The notes beneath the pieces were generated by a model. The model ran no database searches. It saw only the letters and a list, made by a program, of their open reading frames with translations, and was not told the DNA's origin. Positions 1-6,712 of a stretch of 9,308 bases of DNA are shown one piece after another. The first letter of the stretch is position 1, and every line of letters starts with the position of its first letter. Source of the stretch: an uncultured Butyricicoccus sp. (GTDB taxonomy: Bacteria > Bacillota > Clostridia > Oscillospirales > Butyricicoccaceae); NCBI GenBank assembly GCA_947575935.1, contig CANPPM010000099.1, forward strand, positions 1-9,308. The letters are read 5' to 3'. Both the position numbers and the translations under genes were made by a program.

Positions 1-548
1 GCTGGATAGGTTCCATCGACCATCTCTTGATATTTGAAGCCTAAATGACCGCCTGCAAGCGGACCCTCTACCACAACCGCGTCAGGGAGCCGTCCTTGCC
101 GTAACCATTTACTGACGATCAATTTACACGCCCTTGCGGAAGAAACGATCGGAGCAATTTTTGTCTTGCTGCCTTCAACCAGCTTAGGCAGGGAGAAGGG
201 GAGACCTGCGCCTGAAATAATCAGATCTGCACCGCAGCGCACTGCCTCACGCACATATAATTCGTAGTTCTTCATCACTGACATAAAATTAAAGCCAATG
301 ATCCCATGAGGACTGCGTTCACGCGCTTTTTGCAGCTCAGCGCCAATTGCGCGAAGATTGGCAGAAACAGGATCTGTTTTAAAATCCGGATCTCGAAAAC
401 CAATCTGAACACCTGAAATGATGCCGATACCGCCGGCCTCTGCAACGGCAGAAGCCAATCTCGAGAGAGAGATTCCAACGCCCATGCCTCCCTGCACAAT
501 AGGCAGGCGCGCGGTTAAACCGCCAATGTGTAGCTTTGGTAAATTCAA
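1..548 (-). CDS. Nitronate monooxygenase / FabK-like FMN flavoprotein (5' part, runs off window)
   Basis: An open frame of 182 codons runs without a stop from a TTG at 548-546 to the left edge, so only the N-terminal half is present. The start is set by a strong Shine-Dalgarno site (AGGAAGGAG, 565-557, 8 nt spacing) and the typical beginning MNLPKLHIGG-LPIVQGGMG. Visible family marks are QGGMGVGIS (about residues 19-27, phosphate/FMN-binding start of a TIM barrel), GFNFM (85-89), SGAGLP (112-117) and EGPLAGGHLG (161-170), whose His matches the conserved His of the class. Known family roles are FMN-dependent oxidation of nitronates, or enoyl-ACP reduction in fatty-acid synthesis by the related FabK. 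The LPIVQGGMGVG start and the AGGHLG box look more like the nitronate monooxygenase side, but substrate cannot be settled from half a protein. The protein should be cytosolic. No partner gene is visible upstream. Confidence 0.9.
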   Translation of the reverse strand, partial: MNLPKLHIGGLTARLPIVQGGMGVGISLSRLASAVAEAGGIGIISGVQIGFRDPDFKTDPVSANLRAIGAELQKARERSPHGIIGFNFMSVMKNYELYVREAVRCGADLIISGAGLPFSLPKLVEGSKTKIAPIVSSARACKLIVSKWLRQGRLPDAVVVEGPLAGGHLGFKYQEMVDGTYP

Positions 549-1097
549 TGTTTTTGCTCCTTCCTGTGATAGGATCGTTTTGTAATTCGTAAAGCTTGCT
601 TCTTCCGCAATAACTGATCTCTATTTTCACATGGACATGCACACATTCCTTTTCCGCAGAAATTCTGTATCCTGTCCTGCTTTGATTTTTGACCAGATAA
701 ATTGCCGATACCTGTTTGAAAATTGTCAAAATGCCAAATTATATAGTTTTTCCGTTTTTCGTTCTTGCAATCTGAAATGTATTCAGATTTTGTAAAAGAG
801 GATCCGGGCTGGTAAAGAGCACTTTTTAAATGACATATTGCCAATGATCAGATATCTCTAGTATATCACTATTTAATTAGCAAATCAAATTTATTTGCAA
901 AAATATTAGAAACTGTTTGAAAATCAGATTTTTGAATCACTCATTCCATCCGTTTCTCCAAAATACCAATGGATCAGTTTCCTGACAGCCGCTATTTACG
1001 AAGATAGATTTTAGATTTTCTGCTGTACTTTTATACGGAAATGCGGTACGATAGAAGAAAGCAGGCAAATGCCGAAGACGAAAGGAGTATCAATACT
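549..1097. other. Intergenic region between divergent genes, no convincing gene
   Basis: This gap separates the minus-strand flavoprotein from plus-strand yjbQ. It is AT-rich, most strongly at about 840-935. It holds a perfect 8-bp hairpin (AATCTGAA 769-776 / TTCAGATT 782-789), a 6-bp inverted repeat (GCAAAT 880-885 / ATTTGC 893-898), and a weak minus-strand promoter candidate (TTGCAA 770-765, about 19 bp spacer, TATATAAT 745-738). A 99-codon minus-strand open frame (844-545) ends at a TGA overlapping the flavoprotein TTG start; it has no recognisable family or ribosome site. No tRNA, riboswitch or good plus-strand promoter for yjbQ was recognised. Confidence 0.5.
1081..1087 (+). promoter_or_regulatory. 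Ribosome binding site fixing the yjbQ GTG start
   Basis: AAAGGAG lies 10 nt before the GTG at 1098. The in-frame ATG at 1041 has no Shine-Dalgarno site and would add 19 residues not expected in the family, so the GTG is preferred. Confidence 0.7.
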
Positions 1098-1514
1098 GTG
1101 AAAAGCTATCGCAAAGAACTTTTTTTTAATCTGCCAACCAGAAGGGGGTTGGTCAATATTACAGGCGATGTACAGAGAGCCATTGCAGAAAGCGGCGTGC
1201 AGGAAGGGCTGGTGCTTGTCAATGCCATGAATATCACTGCGTCTGTTTTTATCAATGATGATGAGCCAGGCCTGCACCAGGATTACGAAGATTGGCTTGA
1301 GGGTCTTGCACCTGAAAAACCATATTCCCGTTATCGCCATAACGGATATGAGGATAATGGTGATGCTCATCTCAAGCGTACGATTATGGGGCGTGAAGTT
1401 GTTTGTGCAATCACTAAAGGAAAACTAGATTTTGGTACTTGGGAGCAGATTTTTTATTTTGAGTTTGACGGCAAACGGCGTAAGCATGCACTGATTAAAA
1501 TTATTGGGGAATGA
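1098..1514 (+). CDS. yjbQ: YjbQ family protein (UPF0047, secondary thiamine-phosphate synthase-like)
   Basis: The product is 138 residues from the GTG at 1098, matching the usual 130-140 residue length of the UPF0047/YjbQ family. Recognisable stretches are [16 protein letters not shown] at the N-terminus, [20 protein letters not shown] (37-56), the [14 protein letters not shown] segment (59-72), [10 protein letters not shown] with its conserved His, IMGREV, and the C-terminal [14 protein letters not shown] then IKIIGE. It is a small cytosolic beta-fold protein. E. coli YjbQ has weak thiamine-phosphate synthase activity, but the true role of the family is not established, so function here is family-based only. 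One oddity is Asn45 in NAMNITAS, where I recall a His in most relatives (HTSAS or HITAS). tcdA follows on the same strand after 137 bp, so cotranscription is possible but not shown. Confidence 0.92.
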   Translation: MKSYRKELFFNLPTRRGLVNITGDVQRAIAESGVQEGLVLVNAMNITASVFINDDEPGLHQDYEDWLEGLAPEKPYSRYRHNGYEDNGDAHLKRTIMGREVVCAITKGKLDFGTWEQIFYFEFDGKRRKHALIKIIGE

Positions 1515-1580
1515 CAACGTCGTAAATCCGGCAGCAGTTGTAAGCCCATTAAACTGCCTTTGCCGCGATTAGGAAGCGCC

Positions 1581-1604
1581 GCAGACGATTCTGCATGCGT
1601 TTTT
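1581..1604 (+). terminator. Weak candidate terminator between yjbQ and tcdA
   Basis: A 5-bp hairpin (GCAGA 1581-1585, loop CGAT, TCTGC 1590-1594) is followed after five bases by TTTTT (1600-1604). The stem is short and the T-run is offset, so this may only attenuate, or may have no function. Confidence 0.3.
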
Positions 1605-1637
1605 AGCAAAAATCCGAAAACCGTTTTTTGAATCATG

Positions 1638-1644
1638 AAGGGAG
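1638..1644 (+). promoter_or_regulatory. Ribosome binding site fixing the tcdA TTG start
   Basis: AAGGGAG sits 7 nt before TTG 1652. The in-frame ATG at 1646 is only one base from this site and so is too close, and TTG 1628 lies upstream of it. Confidence 0.7.
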
Positions 1645-1651
1645 AATGATA

Positions 1652-2374
1652 TTGATCGATCAGTTTTCACGTACCGAACTGTTGCTGGGCAGTGAGAAAA
1701 TGAAGCGTATTTACCATGCACGTATTGCAGTTTTTGGGATTGGCGGGGTAGGGGGGCATGCGGCAGAGGCGCTCGTTCGGTCCGGCGTTGGCGCAGTCGA
1801 TTTGTTCGATGATGATGCGGTTTGTCTAACCAACTTAAACCGGCAACTGGCTGCAACCCATTCGGCGCTTGGGCGCCTCAAGACGGCGGTCATGCAGGAA
1901 CGGCTTTTGGATATCGCACCGGAATGTCGTATCACCGTTCATCCCATGTTTTATGTTCCAGAAAATGCAGATTCGGTTGACTTAACTGTTTATGACTATG
2001 TCATTGATGCGATTGACACGGTCAGCGCTAAAATTGAGCTGGCGGTTCGGTGCGAACGGCTTGGTGTACCGCTGATTTCCTCGATGGGCACAGGAAACAA
2101 ACTGGATCCAACCGCTTTTGAAGTCGCCGATATTTACAAAACCTCCGTTGATCCTCTCGCCCGTGTCATGCGCCGTGAGCTGAAAGCGCGACACGTCCGC
2201 CGTCTTCGAGTGATATATTCTAAAGAACCGCCAATCACTCCGGAAGAACGATATAGCGAGGAGGGAGTAGATTCGTTACGATCAGGCTGCTGTCGGCGCA
2301 CACCGGGAAGCTGTGCGTTTGTTCCGCCAGTAGTCGGCCTAATTTTGGCTGGCGAAGTCATCAAGGCATTATGA
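1652..2374 (+). CDS. tcdA: tRNA threonylcarbamoyladenosine dehydratase TcdA (CsdL/YgdL)
   Basis: TcdA is an E1-like enzyme that uses ATP to dehydrate t6A at position 37 of ANN-decoding tRNAs to its cyclic form ct6A. The 240-residue product begins MIDQFSRTELLLG, the family's usual N-terminus, which together with the ribosome site supports TTG 1652. An adenylate-binding Rossmann loop GIGGVGGHAAEAL lies at about 29-41. It is followed by the acidic cluster FDDDAVCLTNLNRQ (52-65, with Asp and the Asn-Arg pair that contact ATP), DAIDTVSAK (119-127) and SSMGTGNKLDP (143-153). The C-terminus ends PGSCAFVPPVVGLILAGEVIKAL, typical of the family. A Cys cluster (GCC...C, about 13 residues before FVPPVVG and just inside it) has no role I know. 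The gene is convergent with the glycosidase gene and probably constitutive. Confidence 0.95.
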   Translation: MIDQFSRTELLLGSEKMKRIYHARIAVFGIGGVGGHAAEALVRSGVGAVDLFDDDAVCLTNLNRQLAATHSALGRLKTAVMQERLLDIAPECRITVHPMFYVPENADSVDLTVYDYVIDAIDTVSAKIELAVRCERLGVPLISSMGTGNKLDPTAFEVADIYKTSVDPLARVMRRELKARHVRRLRVIYSKEPPITPEERYSEEGVDSLRSGCCRRTPGSCAFVPPVVGLILAGEVIKAL

Positions 2375-2470
2375 TAAAAAAACTTCGGGCGTATCCCGCT
2401 ATGTTATCTTATTCATAAATCTACCCAGAGCTGCGTTGAAAAAGTGCAGAAATTTTTAGATCTTAAAACA

Positions 2471-2520
2471 ATACCGCATCATTCCAGTAAGGCGCTTAGC
2501 CCATCGGAATAATGCGGTAT
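2471..2520 (-). terminator. Rho-independent terminator after the glycosidase gene
   Basis: A 15-bp inverted repeat (2471-2485 with 2506-2520) encloses a 20-nt loop that itself holds TAAG/CTTA. Read on the minus strand, the only non-Watson-Crick position is a G-U wobble (2480/2511), whereas on the plus strand it is a C-A mismatch. The minus-strand stem is followed by TTGTTTT. It lies 39 nt past the glycosidase stop. The plus side has no T-run, so it is not an obvious terminator for tcdA. Confidence 0.75.
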
Positions 2521-2558
2521 AAAAGTATCTATCCTTGACAGTGTAGATAGCTGATCGT

Positions 2559-3737
2559 TTAAGTAACCATGAAAACATCCGGAATCTTTCGGCCAATACC
2601 GTTTTTGACCATGTTCGACGGCTTTGTGATCACATTTCCATTATAGTACATGACAGAAGAGGACCCCCCGTCCAGATTCTGCGCCTGATATGCGCCATAC
2701 TGTTGCATCAGTTCTGAGCATTCATTCAATGCCGCACCAAAGGGGGAGTGTCCCGGCTGTCTGCCATCAATTACCGTAATCAATGTCGTCAAATCCTGCG
2801 TCTGCCCAATGAAAGTGCGTGGATTCAGGCCCCAGCCGCCGGTACCCTCGATCATATTTTCACCATTGATAATCAGCGAAGGATGGAATTCAATTGCGTC
2901 ACGCAAAAAATCTGTATCTGAGAATTTGCCGATCTGCAGTCTGTTTTCCTCATCATAACCGACGATCTTCCAGTTACTGTGTCCCTCTGCCCGGTGCTTT
3001 ACTTCACCAAAGGTCTTAACAAAGCCGTACGGTACACCGCCGTTCCCCATACCCTCCGGATCTTGAAAACCAGAGGCGTTGACCGCCAGAATCGCGTCAT
3101 AATTTTCTGCAATTACATTGACATTCTGACCGATGCTGCCAATACTTTTCGATACGCCGACATGCACACGGCTGGAATCTTTGACAATCGCCATTTTTCC
3201 GACCCAGTCGCTGCGCCGGATATTGACGATCATAATTTCATGCGCAGTGTTAATGGCAAGGATGGGATCCCCCTCGGTAGTCAAAATATCGCTTTTGCCA
3301 TCCTCACACAAATCCAGATCAATGCCCTCATATCCGTTTTCAAGCAGCTCTGGGTGCGTATCAGCATAACTTTCAAAGGTTGCACGGTCGATTTCATAAT
3401 ATTTTTCAAAAAAGGCATCGGCCTCGTTGACCGTTCCGATGTTGCTGGGCGTTTTATTACCGCTCAGGTCGACGGTGCTCCAGTTGGTTTCCGCATCCTG
3501 CTGTTTTTCGTCCGATTTATAGCGGGAGGACAAAACATCATCAATAATCTCCGATGGGATGAACCAGGTGGCAAGCCATTGATGGCTCATGGTGCTCATT
3601 GCGGTTTCAATATAAATATTGCGCCATTTCGTAATAAAATTATTATTTGTATACAGTAGGAATGGATAAAGGGTGGTCAGCCCGAGCAGAAATGCAACAG
3701 TTAAGCTCAGGGCTGTCCGTCTCAGCTTGCGGTTCAT
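2559..3737 (-). CDS. Membrane-anchored phosphodiester glycosidase family protein (NAGPA domain)
   Basis: The 392-residue product starts with a basic N-terminus (MNRKLRR) and one hydrophobic segment at about 8-29, so it is probably exported and membrane-anchored, with the catalytic part outside. Residues 30-155 are a variable, charged region. From about 165 to the end is a NAGPA/phosphodiester glycosidase domain (PF09992-type). Its marks are VNASGF (219-224), NPRTFIGQ (305-312), DGRQPGHSPFG (324-334) and QNLDGGSSSVMYYNG (353-367). Relatives cleave sugar-phosphodiester bonds, as in the human lysosomal uncovering enzyme, and bacterial members are linked to cell-wall or exopolysaccharide metabolism; the substrate here is unknown. 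The ATG at 3737 has GAGAGG 8 nt upstream. It lies 76 bp downstream of the helicase gene on the same strand, with an operator-like palindrome between them, so it may have its own regulation. Confidence 0.9.
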   Translation of the reverse strand: MNRKLRRTALSLTVAFLLGLTTLYPFLLYTNNNFITKWRNIYIETAMSTMSHQWLATWFIPSEIIDDVLSSRYKSDEKQQDAETNWSTVDLSGNKTPSNIGTVNEADAFFEKYYEIDRATFESYADTHPELLENGYEGIDLDLCEDGKSDILTTEGDPILAINTAHEIMIVNIRRSDWVGKMAIVKDSSRVHVGVSKSIGSIGQNVNVIAENYDAILAVNASGFQDPEGMGNGGVPYGFVKTFGEVKHRAEGHSNWKIVGYDEENRLQIGKFSDTDFLRDAIEFHPSLIINGENMIEGTGGWGLNPRTFIGQTQDLTTLITVIDGRQPGHSPFGAALNECSELMQQYGAYQAQNLDGGSSSVMYYNGNVITKPSNMVKNGIGRKIPDVFMVT

Positions 3738-3766
3738 CGCTCATACCTCTCAGAATCTTTGCTTTG

Positions 3767-3779
3767 GGAAACGGTTTCC
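3767..3779. promoter_or_regulatory. Operator-like perfect palindrome before the glycosidase gene
   Basis: GGAAAC, one central base, then GTTTCC form a perfect 6-1-6 inverted repeat, 30 bp upstream of the glycosidase start and after the helicase stop. The centre CGG with flanking AAA/TTT resembles LacI/CcpA-family operators, although the odd-length spacing differs from canonical cre sites. The stem is too short and lacks a T-run for a terminator. Role inferred only. Confidence 0.35.
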
Positions 3780-3813
3780 GGTTCTTGCTCCCTAAAATAT
3801 GAAGTTTGCAAGG

Positions 3814-5571
3814 TTATCTCTTCCTCCCGCGCTGCGAACGGTGCGCAGCTGGCTTTTTAACTGGTGGGGCAGCAGGACGCCGCGCGCCTTCATTTTGCGC
3901 CCGTGCGCGCTCCGCCAGCTTGGCTTCGACTTTTGCACGGATCCGTGCAGCAGCTTCCGCAGAAATATGACTGGGATTGACCGGCGTTGCAATATCGACA
4001 CGCGTGTTGTCTTCAAAACGGTCGCGCCCTTTGGCACGTGCCCCGCGTCCGCGTTTCTGCTGATTAGACGGAGCAACGGCAGCATGGTTCCCGTTGCGAC
4101 GGTGGGAGTTTTTGGTACGCTGCGCTTCAGATCCGGCTGTTGTCACCGGTTCTGTAGCGGCAGTGCGCCGGGCGACTCTGCTGCGTGTGGATTCCTGTAC
4201 AGTAGCACGTACCGGCTCGGCCTGTGTGGCGGCACGTCGCGCCCCTCTGCTTCTCTGTGACTGAATCGAAGAAGGACGGCGTATGCGAGACGCTTCAGAT
4301 GCTGTGGAAATGGCCGGATCTGACAATGCGACGGTTTTGCGCTGTTTCCGTGGCATCGGCGCCTCTGGTACAGCAGTGATAACCGGCTCTGTAGCGGTGC
4401 GGCGGCGCGGCGCGGCAGGCTGACGGCGCAACTGCCCTGCAGTATGCGGCGCCTCACAGCGTGTGGAATCCTGAACAACCGGAATTTGCTGCCGTGTTAA
4501 TTTTTCAATATCGGCAAGGTAAGGCCGTTCCGTCGAGTCGCAAAAAGAGATTGCCATACCAGATTGCCCAGCCCGTCCAGTGCGGCCAATACGGTGCACA
4601 TACGTTTCCGGAATATTAGGCAACTCAAAATTAACAACCAGCGGCAGCTCAGAAATATCCAACCCGCGTGCTGCAATATCCGTTGCAACTAATACGGCAA
4701 TTTTATAGTCTTTGAAATCCCGCAGGGCGGCCTGCCGCGCCCCCTGCGATTTATCCCCATGAAGAGAACGGGCGGAGATTCCCGCACGGTTGAGCTCCCG
4801 CGCAACACGGTCCGCCCCGTGTTTGGTACGGGTAAAGACAAGCGTCTGCGGAGTACCATGCTCGTACAGCAACGTCTTTAATCGCTCACGCTTTTCGGCC
4901 CGCTCAATAAAATAAACCTTTTGTTCGATCAGCTCAACCGGCGTCGCCGCAGGCTTGATTGCAATTCGTACCGGTTTTTTCAGCAGGTTGTCAGCAAGAG
5001 AAGCAATTTCCTGCGGCATAGTCGCAGAAAACAACAAAGTCTGACGATTTTCTGGAATAAATTTGACGATTTTCTTGACATCATTAATAAAACCCATGTC
5101 AAGCATTCGATCTGCCTCATCCAAAACAAAGCATTCCACATGTCCCAGAAAAACAAGTTTCTGCCCCATCAGATCCCAAAGGCGGCCTGGGGTCGCAATC
5201 AAAATATCCGCACCGCGTTGAATAGCTTCGACCTGCGGAATCTGACTAACACCGCCAAAAATAACCGCTGCTGTACATGGGGTATAGCGTGCATACTGAC
5301 AGACATTTTCATAGATTTGCAGTGCAAGCTCGCGTGTTGGGGTCAGGATGAGGGCACGGATCCCCTGTCCCTTTAAGCCGCTCAGGCGCTGAAGGATAGG
5401 GATTGAAAACGCAGCCGTTTTCCCAGTGCCGGTCTGCGCGCAGCCCAATAAATCGCGTCCAGCCAGGACAGGGGGCATCGCCTTTTCCTGGATTGGGGTT
5501 GGGGCCTCATAGCCGATTTCGGTAAGCGCCTTTAAAATGGGCGCGTGGATTCCTAATTCGTTGAATTTCAT
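3814..5571 (-). CDS. DEAD-box ATP-dependent RNA helicase, RhlE-like, with long basic tail
   Basis: This 585-residue protein unwinds RNA duplexes using ATP, with likely roles in ribosome assembly, RNA decay or cold growth. The helicase core is complete: F3 and the Q motif (GYEAPTPIQ, 20-28), Walker A AQTGTGKT (45-52), PTRELA (78-83), TPGR (127-130), DEAD (151-154), SAT (182-184), the ATDIAARGLD segment (296-305) and HRIGRTGR (326-333). The N-terminus and the post-core LTRQQIPVV resemble RhlE. From about 370 to 585 the protein is low-complexity, rich in Arg, Ala, Pro and Thr, with four degenerate repeats (389-483) and an Arg/Lys-rich end, probably an RNA-binding tail. ATG 5571 has AGGAG 6 nt upstream. 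The start is divergent from the transporter gene, and the glycosidase gene lies downstream. No clear promoter was found. RhlE versus CshA assignment is tentative. Confidence 0.96.
   Translation of the reverse strand: MKFNELGIHAPILKALTEIGYEAPTPIQEKAMPPVLAGRDLLGCAQTGTGKTAAFSIPILQRLSGLKGQGIRALILTPTRELALQIYENVCQYARYTPCTAAVIFGGVSQIPQVEAIQRGADILIATPGRLWDLMGQKLVFLGHVECFVLDEADRMLDMGFINDVKKIVKFIPENRQTLLFSATMPQEIASLADNLLKKPVRIAIKPAATPVELIEQKVYFIERAEKRERLKTLLYEHGTPQTLVFTRTKHGADRVARELNRAGISARSLHGDKSQGARQAALRDFKDYKIAVLVATDIAARGLDISELPLVVNFELPNIPETYVHRIGRTGRAGQSGMAISFCDSTERPYLADIEKLTRQQIPVVQDSTRCEAPHTAGQLRRQPAAPRRRTATEPVITAVPEAPMPRKQRKTVALSDPAISTASEASRIRRPSSIQSQRSRGARRAATQAEPVRATVQESTRSRVARRTAATEPVTTAGSEAQRTKNSHRRNGNHAAVAPSNQQKRGRGARAKGRDRFEDNTRVDIATPVNPSHISAEAAARIRAKVEAKLAERARAQNEGARRPAAPPVKKPAAHRSQRGRKR
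4123..4407 (-). repeat. Degenerate protein-coding repeats in the helicase tail
   Basis: Residues 389-404, 411-427, 445-461 and 468-483 share a pattern of a basic pair, T/A-rich stretch, EPV (or DPA), then TA/AT and a Glu. The clearest pair are RRRTATEPVITAVPEA and RRTAATEPVTTAGSEA. At DNA level, related blocks containing CTGTAGCGG recur near 4150 and 4388. Divergence between copies suggests old internal duplications. Confidence 0.6.
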
Positions 5572-5653
5572 GCAAAACTCCTGATCTGTATGATAGTTGC
5601 AGACAAAGCGCTCCCGACTCTGCTATGCTGCCGCAAAGACTTTTCGAACACTG

Positions 5654-5666
5654 GTATGCGACATAC
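5654..5666. repeat. Short inverted repeat in the divergent intergenic region
   Basis: GTATG, CGA, CATAC form a perfect 5-3-5 palindrome about 83 bp upstream of the helicase start. It could be an operator for the helicase gene, whose promoter I could not locate. A second hairpin lies nearby (ACATCCA 5688-5694 / TGGATGT 5705-5711). Confidence 0.25.
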
Positions 5667-5742
5667 GCAAAGAAAGCTCTGCAAAATACATCCACAACAA
5701 AGGCTGGATGTGCAAAGATTCTTTTTTTGTTCGTCCTGCTGC

Positions 5743-5771
5743 TTGCCATATGGAAGGCAAAATGCTATAAT
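5743..5771 (+). promoter_or_regulatory. Sigma-A-type promoter of the metal exporter gene
   Basis: TTGCCA (5743-5748), a 17-bp spacer, then a perfect TATAAT (5766-5771), preceded by TGC as an extended -10. The -35 also sits in an inverted repeat (TTGCC 5743-5747 / GGCAA 5756-5760) around a CCATATGG centre. Transcription should begin near 5778, inside the Fur-like site, giving a leader of about 70 nt. Confidence 0.8.
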
Positions 5772-5792
5772 GAGAATCATTCTATCATTCTC
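5771..5792. promoter_or_regulatory. Fur-superfamily-like operator over the transcription start
   Basis: AGAAT, C, ATTCT (5773-5783) is a perfect 5-1-5 palindrome. A second ATTCT (5787-5791) follows as a direct repeat with an 8-bp period (TCATTCTA, TCATTCTC). Three half-sites of the GAGAAT type resemble the hexamer arrangement of Fur boxes (GATAAT-type). The site overlaps the -10 and +1, so a bound regulator would repress. It could serve Fur, Zur, PerR or another metalloregulator; the identity is inferred. Confidence 0.6.
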
Positions 5793-5836
5793 CGTGCAGG
5801 AACAAAGCTTTCTTTGCGAAGATGGAAAAGCTTATC

Positions 5837-5844
5837 GAGGTGAT
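5837..5844 (+). promoter_or_regulatory. Ribosome binding site favouring the transporter TTG start
   Basis: GAGGTGAT matches the extended anti-Shine-Dalgarno complement, with its GAGG core ending 8 nt before TTG 5849. The upstream in-frame ATG 5822 has no such site. Confidence 0.6.
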
Positions 5845-5848
5845 TTTT

Positions 5849-6682
5849 TTGTTGGACGTATTTTGGGACAGTGGATTAGATATTGTAAAAACACTGCCAG
5901 TTCTGCTTCTAGTCTATGCGCTGCTTTATTGGATCGAATCGCGCACGCGTACAACACCTGCGCTGCTGGAAAAAGCGGCGCAGTTCGGACCTGTGTGCGG
6001 CGCGATTGCCGGGGCAATCCCACAATGTGGGTTTTCTGCAGCAGCTTCAGCATTGTATCTAGATGGCTGCCTTGCACCATCAACACTGGTAGCGGTTTTT
6101 CTCGCAACCTCAGATGAGGCAATCCCCATTCTGCTGAGCGGCGGGAGCGGGGCATTGGAAGTCGTGCGCCTAATTGCCGTCAAGACAGTGCTGGCTGTAG
6201 CGGGGGGGTATCTGCTGCGGTCAACCGTACTGCGTGCCAAGCCTGGTTGGAAACGACCGGTTTCGTTTGCATTAGAGGAATGCGCATGCTGCTCCGGCAG
6301 TGCCCTGACTATTTTATGGCGGACAGTAAAAACCGCAGTGCTGCTGTTTTTTGTACTGCTGCTGTTTAATACAGCGGTATTTTTCATTGGAGAGGCGCGA
6401 ATTTCCGCACTACTGCTGACTGGCAGTATCCTGCAGCCACTGTTCTGCGCAACAGTCGGACTGATACCCAGCTGCGCGGTTTCTGTGTTGCTTGCTGAAT
6501 TGTATAACAGCGGCGCGATCGGATTCGGGAGCATGATCGCTGGGTTGTCAACCGGCGCAGGGTTCGGGTATATGATTTTATTCAGTGATCCAAGCCGAAG
6601 GAAAGATACCTGCCAAATCATCGCGCTGACCTGGCTTCTGGCAGCAATTGGCGGGGTCGCAGCACAAGCTGTCTTCGGATAG
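5849..6682 (+). CDS. Putative manganese/heavy-metal exporter (ArsP_2-like, PF11449 family)
   Basis: A very hydrophobic 277-residue membrane protein with about eight to ten predicted spans. It has two related blocks: GAIPQCGFSAAAS near 55-67 and GLIPSCAVSVLL near 204-215, each with a P-x-C motif and followed by a small-residue-rich membrane segment. The first is followed by ATSDEAIPILL (86-96) and the second by GLSTGAGFGY. This is the pattern of the 10TM putative heavy-metal exporter family, annotated as putative manganese transporters or arsenic efflux proteins; the substrate is not firmly known. A Cys-rich loop, EECACC (143-148), separates the halves and could bind metal. TTG 5849 is chosen for its ribosome site and for the family-like start MLDVFWDSGLD; ATG 5822 would add nine residues. 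It has its own promoter with a Fur-like operator, supporting metal-responsive expression. It is convergent with the CpXC gene, 30 bp away. Confidence 0.85.
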   Translation: MLDVFWDSGLDIVKTLPVLLLVYALLYWIESRTRTTPALLEKAAQFGPVCGAIAGAIPQCGFSAAASALYLDGCLAPSTLVAVFLATSDEAIPILLSGGSGALEVVRLIAVKTVLAVAGGYLLRSTVLRAKPGWKRPVSFALEECACCSGSALTILWRTVKTAVLLFFVLLLFNTAVFFIGEARISALLLTGSILQPLFCATVGLIPSCAVSVLLAELYNSGAIGFGSMIAGLSTGAGFGYMILFSDPSRRKDTCQIIALTWLLAAIGGVAAQAVFG

Positions 6683-6712
6683 AGGCCGCAGTGTCCGGTA
6701 CGGCAGATCAGC

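Noticed and set aside
724..743. TTGACA (729-724, minus) or TATAAT (743-738, minus) as parts of a flavoprotein promoter
   Set aside because: TTGACA has no -10 at acceptable spacing, and TATAAT has only TTGCAA 21 bp away (19 if shifted to TATATA), so it is kept only as a weak candidate.
1024..1052. TGTACT / TACGAT as a yjbQ promoter
   Set aside because: The spacing is acceptable but the -35 match is poor; it is not distinguishable from chance.
2386..2398. Short hairpin CGGG-CGTAT-CCCG after tcdA, as a terminator
   Set aside because: The stem has only 4 bp and no T-run follows on the plus strand; a T-run exists only in the minus direction, beyond the stronger terminator at 2471-2520.
2979..3659. 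Long plus-strand open frame (226 codons) opposite the glycosidase gene
   Set aside because: It is antisense to a well-supported NAGPA-domain gene, has no family resemblance and no ribosome site.
5688..5728. Possible yybP-ykoY-type manganese riboswitch or terminator upstream of the exporter
   Set aside because: There is a 7-bp hairpin with a later T-run, but it lies upstream of the promoter at 5743-5771 and lacks the conserved riboswitch loops, so it would not be in the exporter's leader.
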